Shown here in pieces: positions 32,566 to 33,391 of a stretch of DNA of 33,391 nucleotides (its first letter is position 1; every line of letters begins with the position of its first letter). Under the pieces are notes generated by a model. That model had not been told where the DNA came from, did no database searches, and worked only from the letters and a program-made list of their open reading frames with translations. The DNA is from Entrophospora sp. SA101 (Eukaryota; Glomeromycota; Glomeromycetes; Entrophosporales; Entrophosporaceae). The stretch is taken from positions 56,785 to 90,175 of the forward strand of contig CAUDNR010001513.1 of the NCBI GenBank assembly GCA_958430865.1. Reading direction: 5' to 3'. Made by a program: the position numbers and the translations under genes.

Positions 32566-33391
32566 CAATAACTCTCCTTGCATGCTCTCAATCAAGTTCA
32601 TTCAGGACATTGTTTGTATCATTTTGTATCTTGCCCCATTTTTTGCGATGCTTTAATTGTAGAAACACTGTTATATTCTATAAACACAATAATTCTAGTA
32701 ACTGGATACAGTATTTTTATAAGCCAGATACTTCATCAAGTTGACTTTCTGTTAAGTTGACATTTCGAGGTTATAATTTTTCGAATAATTTGTTCAAACA
32801 ACATAGATGTTTATTATTCTCACGCTCACATTTTTGAACTATTGATTTGTTTTACGTTTTTGTGCGATTAAATTTTAAACTTTGCCCATGTAGTCTTTTT
32901 ATATAAATAAATAAATAAAAATTATCAAATTATATTTATTACCATGTACAATAAGTATCTCCGCAGTATATACATATTACAACTATTCTAATAAAAATTT
33001 TAATAATAATAAATAAAAAGAGCATACTGTTAATATGCAAAGTATATGTTATAAATAAATCTCTATGATCAGGATTATTAGTGCGCCCATCCATAATAAG
33101 GATCATTGTCCTCCTGCTTACGTATTAAAAAAACCGGGAGATCGACGGCATTTATAAATTTTCCTCCTATTACAAGTTTTCTTTAAATTACTACAAGTTT
33201 TGATAATTTATTAAATATTTTTACAAATTTAACCAACATTATTGGAGTTTGGACACTGCAATTTCAATGGCAATTTTATTAATAATATTATTAAATATTA
33301 CATTAGTTGTCTTTGCTGACGAAAAACGTATATGGTGTTGGCTCCATTTGAAAATCTTATTGCCGTACTTGGTATTGAGATTATCCCTCTT
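32561..33391 (-). repeat. Inverted copy of 17775-18605
   Basis: Position x here is the complement of position 51166-x, without indels, from 32561 to the window end. The join to copy 2 uses the 5-bp overlap ATTTT (32561-32565), present at 16201-16205 and inverted at 18601-18605. It contains block B unit 2 inverted. The two frames at 32578-32760 are shadows of this non-coding block. Confidence 0.95.

Overview
The window is eukaryotic, very AT-rich, intron-bearing and full of decayed transposons. The recognisable genes are a Crinkler/RHS-type NTPase, a WD40-like protein of a type expanded in arbuscular-mycorrhizal fungi, a Tigger/pogo transposase, and very short single-exon genes that look like diverged HMG-box (MATA-HMG-like) proteins. 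Together they point to a Glomeromycotina genome such as Rhizophagus. That assignment is inference from the protein families and base composition. No rRNA, tRNA, CRISPR or bacterial operon structure was seen.

Layout. 1-99 is the end of a Tc1/mariner-type element. It sits in or next to a WD40-like gene fragment (139-1255, minus) whose 5' side is bounded by a 260-bp MITE with perfect 44-bp inverted repeats. 1744-3065 (minus) is a Crinkler-like NTPase/nuclease pseudogene with three lesions, and 3475-3705 (minus) is a coiled-coil exon that may belong to it. 3953-4375 is an unrecognised ORF. 4541-5719 holds a 719-bp-period tandem duplication. 5954-7555 is a dead Tigger/pogo transposase split by a 459-bp insertion with a 9-bp target duplication. 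7738-8080 is a fold-back repeat. Three HMG-like genes, all on the minus strand, follow at 9418-9723, 16180-16494 and 19079-19390. They are separated by long gene-poor DNA that carries two families of paralogous non-coding blocks.

A run of exactly 1000 N (19477-20476) then separates this from a second, almost base-identical copy of 4310-16205 at 20477-32565. The copies differ mainly in structure. Copy 2 lacks one 719-bp unit. It also has an extra 912 bp (519 bp of transposase duplicated plus 393 bp of new sequence). At its right end it switches, at a 5-bp microhomology, into the reverse complement of 18605-17775, which runs to the end of the window. This is the left part of what would be a 2.4-kb inversion carrying the second HMG-like gene.

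The most interesting signals are the tandem HMG-like array with its conserved flanking blocks, and the recent segmental duplication/inversion that reshuffles it. Whether the second copy is real, the other nuclear haplotype, or a scaffolding artefact cannot be decided from the sequence alone.
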